This document shows positions 12,011-14,498 of a stretch of DNA of 14,498 nt, piece by piece. The stretch spans positions 1 through 14,498 of the forward strand of contig CAZMTU010000058.1 in the NCBI GenBank assembly GCA_964569225.1. The letters are read 5' to 3'. Every line of letters begins with the position of its first letter. Position 1 is the stretch's first letter. The position numbers and the translations under genes are program-made. This DNA comes from CAKSQF01 sp964569225. GTDB taxonomy: Bacteria; Bacillota; Clostridia; Oscillospirales; CAG-272. The notes beneath the pieces are model-generated. The model made no database searches. It saw only the letters and a list, made by a program, of their open reading frames with translations, and was not told where the DNA came from.

Positions 12011-14498
12011 TTGAAAAAGTTTAAACGCGTACTTGCTTTATTGCTTTCGATTTGCATGATGCTCGGCGTAGCTCCGCTGAGTATCCTTGCGGCGGACAGC
12101 AGTATCACGACTGCGGCTGAAGACGCAGATGGCAGCGATACTTTCTACCGTATCTTCCATTTGGACTGCGGGCGCAAGTATTTTTCCGTTGCTCAGATTG
12201 AAGCGATCATTGACACGATGGCTGAGAATAACTACACCCATTTGGAACTGGCTGTAGGCAACGACGGTCTGCGCTTCCTGCTGAACGATATGTCGGTTAC
12301 AGCGGACGGAACAACTTATTCCAGCGACGATGTAATCGCCGGTATCCAAGCGGGCAACAAGAATTACTATGATGCCGGCAATGTCAACGAGCTGACCGAG
12401 AGTGAACTGGATTCTATTATCGCTTATGCCAAAGGCAAAGGGATTGCCATTATTCCGCTGATCAACACTCCGGGACATATGGACGCGATCTTGGAGGCTA
12501 TGGGGTATGTTGGAATAGAGAATGCCGCCTACAGCAGCTCCGCCCGCACGGTAGACGTGACAAACACCCAAGCGGTGAATTTCACTTTGGCGCTGGTCAA
12601 CAAGTATATTGAGTACTTTGCGAATAAGGGCTGTACCATCTTCAATATAGGCGCGGACGAGTACGCTAATGATATTCAAAGCAATCCGCAGTTTGCCGGT
12701 TTAATTTCTTCCGGTAATTACAAGTATTTTGTGGAATATGTAAATCAATTGGCTGCTCAGGTGAAGGCTGCCGGAATGATTCCTATGGCATTCAATGATG
12801 GCATTTATTATAATGGGAATACTTCCAGCGGTACATTTGATACTGATATTCTGATTGCTTATTGGTCCTCTGGCTGGAGCGGCTATGACGTGGCTTCTGC
12901 TTCCTATCTGGCAAATAAGGGCTTTAAGATTATCAATACTAACGGCAATTGGTATTATGTACTGAATGCGGCAAACGGCACCAGCATCAATACCGCTCTT
13001 TCCAATATTCAAAGCACACCCTACAACAATGTTATGGGCAGCGGGACTATGGATGTAGCCGGCGCCATGCTCTGCTTTTGGTGTGATAGCCCAAGCTACA
13101 GCTATGACAACACCGAGGCGACCAATGTAGCCAATATGATCTCCGCTTTTGCCGGGGCTAACTCGGATGTGTTTACTTCCTCGTCCAACGAAGACAAAAC
13201 TTCCGGCATTGTTGCTGCTGCTGCTTCTCTGACTCCTAACAGCAGTACGACTCTGAGTTTGGCAAACGGAGAGGAAGCTGCTTGGAGTTCTTCTGATGAA
13301 AGTGTGATAGTTCTGTCCTCTTCGGACGAGAACGGCATTTCTGCGGTTTCCGAAAAACTTATTGCAGCGAAAGTTACCGCGACTGCTGTTGGCGAGGGAA
13401 CCGCGACTATTACCGCGCGAACTGAAAATGAAGAATATACTGCCGACATCACTGTGGAATATATCGAAAAGAATATTTATGTTACAGTGAACCAGTCACT
13501 CATTATTACCGATTCCACCGGCAACTACGAGAGCAGTTCCACCGGCGAAGGATTAAATACTAACATTGCCACAGTGGACGTGAAGGGTAAAACGGTTGAA
13601 GGCAGTACCACCAAAACCTTGGGCAGCACTGTGTCCATGAACAGCAACGGTACTTACACCGGCGTGATCTCCGACGGCAACAACTATCTGGTGCTGAACG
13701 GTACAACGATTTCCAGCACCACCGATATTAACCAAGCTACTGAGTGGACGGTGACCCGGAGTAACAATAATTACACCATCAAGAGCGGCAACTATTATCT
13801 GTCTCGCAGCAATACTAGTTTGACTACCTCTACCTCTAACTCTAACTCCGCAAGCACTTGGTCTTACTCCAACGGCTTCTATTACACCAGCGGACGCAGC
13901 TATTACCTCCGCACCAGCAATGGCGTTTGGCAGCTCAGCAATAGCAATAGCAATAGCAATAGCAACAGGGGTCAACTCTACTCCGTCACTACCAACACCA
14001 CCGCTCCGGTTAACGAAACCACCATTACCTTCACTGGCGTGGCGTTAGGGACTACAACTGTTGTTGTCGGTAATACCAAGTATATTATCAATGTTGTTGA
14101 AGAGGATCTGAGTACAGTTGATCCTTTAACTGTTGAGTTTTGGATTACAAACCGTAAGGTTACTGCAAATGGAAGTAACAGTATAGATATTGAGGCTATC
14201 GCCGAGGGCGTCTACAGTGAAAGCGGCGCGTTGCTCGCTGACTTGATTTCTGCTACAGGTACGGCTGAAGGAAGCGATGTGGTGTTCTGGAAAGGCTCTC
14301 GCCTTGATAGCAGCCACCAGCAGACCGCTGATAACGGCGTGGATCAGACCAAGAACGGCACGGACTTCACCTACATCCGCTACTGGAACAATTCTTGGGC
14401 ATACTCTGCTAACGGCACAGATTGGATAGAAGTGGTCGACGGTGACCAAATCGTGGCTTACTACCTTCAAAAGACCGACGTTACAAACGAAGTGACTA
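12011..14498 (+). CDS. Exported GH20 beta-N-acetylhexosaminidase, StrH-like, 3' end missing
   Basis: This enzyme should remove terminal N-acetylhexosamine from glycans outside the cell. The frame is open for 829 codons to the right edge. Residues 1-28 are a Sec signal peptide (KKFKR, hydrophobic core, cleavage near ILAA). The GH20 domain (about 45-390) follows the streptococcal StrH pattern: CGRKYFS (53-59), GNDGLRFLLNDM (83-94), PLINTPGHMD (149-158), the catalytic pair D216-E217 in NIGADEYAND, MAFNDGIYY (259-267), AYWSSGW (283-289) and NGNWYYVL (311-318). Residues about 397-484 resemble a BIG2-type Ig domain. A beta-rich, Ser/Asn/Thr-rich region with a hexanucleotide repeat follows, and 700-829 is another beta-type module. 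A wall anchor would lie beyond the edge. StrH trims GlcNAc from complex N-glycans, so host glycans are a plausible substrate. Confidence 0.92.
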   Translation, partial: MKKFKRVLALLLSICMMLGVAPLSILAADSSITTAAEDADGSDTFYRIFHLDCGRKYFSVAQIEAIIDTMAENNYTHLELAVGNDGLRFLLNDMSVTADGTTYSSDDVIAGIQAGNKNYYDAGNVNELTESELDSIIAYAKGKGIAIIPLINTPGHMDAILEAMGYVGIENAAYSSSARTVDVTNTQAVNFTLALVNKYIEYFANKGCTIFNIGADEYANDIQSNPQFAGLISSGNYKYFVEYVNQLAAQVKAAGMIPMAFNDGIYYNGNTSSGTFDTDILIAYWSSGWSGYDVASASYLANKGFKIINTNGNWYYVLNAANGTSINTALSNIQSTPYNNVMGSGTMDVAGAMLCFWCDSPSYSYDNTEATNVANMISAFAGANSDVFTSSSNEDKTSGIVAAAASLTPNSSTTLSLANGEEAAWSSSDESVIVLSSSDENGISAVSEKLIAAKVTATAVGEGTATITARTENEEYTADITVEYIEKNIYVTVNQSLIITDSTGNYESSSTGEGLNTNIATVDVKGKTVEGSTTKTLGSTVSMNSNGTYTGVISDGNNYLVLNGTTISSTTDINQATEWTVTRSNNNYTIKSGNYYLSRSNTSLTTSTSNSNSASTWSYSNGFYYTSGRSYYLRTSNGVWQLSNSNSNSNSNRGQLYSVTTNTTAPVNETTITFTGVALGTTTVVVGNTKYIINVVEEDLSTVDPLTVEFWITNRKVTANGSNSIDIEAIAEGVYSESGALLADLISATGTAEGSDVVFWKGSRLDSSHQQTADNGVDQTKNGTDFTYIRYWNNSWAYSANGTDWIEVVDGDQIVAYYLQKTDVTNEVT
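13937..13966 (+). repeat. In-frame (AGCAAT) hexanucleotide repeat
   Basis: Four exact AGCAAT copies and one AGCAAC encode alternating Ser-Asn at about residues 643-652 of the GH20 protein. Six-base units keep the frame, so slippage would only change linker length. Confidence 0.85.

Noticed and set aside
13102..13975. Minus-strand frames rich in Ala/Val
   Set aside because: They are antisense to the open GH20 frame, which continues without a stop to the right edge.

Overview
The window looks like a chromosomal segment of an anaerobic, low-to-mid GC Bacillota, most likely a gut-type Clostridia (Oscillospiraceae/Ruminococcaceae-like). The reasons are strong AGGAGG-type ribosome binding sites, several TTG and GTG starts, an SLH-domain surface protein, a Gram-positive-style Pro/Thr/Glu-stalked lipoprotein and a StrH-like GH20 enzyme. 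A run of ten Ns at 8616-8625 shows that this is a scaffold of a draft or metagenome assembly. Genus and species cannot be read from the sequence.

Layout. 1-1045 (-): branched-chain amino acid aminotransferase, cut at the left edge, with a clear sigma-A promoter. 1359-2657 (+): exported Ig-like/SLH surface protein, followed by a good terminator. 2916-3800 (+): membrane-anchored polysaccharide deacetylase with a 12-bp-repeat stalk. A perfect 17-bp hairpin lies between it and the convergent esterase (3905-4642, -), which follows a GNAT acetyltransferase (4692-5462, -). 5718-7427 (+): arginyl-tRNA synthetase. 7487-8206 (+): YebC family protein, then a terminator.

8262-11932 is the accessory part and the most interesting region. 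A structured promoter region drives five tightly packed genes: a PqqD-like peptide-binding protein (interrupted by the assembly gap), a lipoprotein, an 83-residue four-cysteine peptide, an HPr-kinase-like P-loop protein, and a radical SAM/SPASM protein. Junctions are a 4-nt overlap, a 31-bp gap, a 1-nt overlap and a 10-nt overlap. This is the logic of a radical-SAM-modified peptide (RiPP-like) pathway: PqqD presents the peptide, the radical SAM enzyme modifies it, and the kinase may phosphorylate it. PqqD + HprK-like + SPASM radical SAM resembles the SynChlorMet (Scm) and HPr-rel-A type cassettes, but no product is known to me for this version. The peptide ends in serine, which recalls the lasso-peptide kinase PadeK that phosphorylates a C-terminal serine. 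No exporter, protease or lasso cyclase is visible.

12011 to the right edge (+): a large exported GH20 beta-N-acetylhexosaminidase related to streptococcal StrH, with Ig-like and low-complexity Ser/Asn regions, open at the window edge. No terminator is visible between the cassette and this gene, so read-through is possible. All assignments come from reading motifs by eye; no database search was made.
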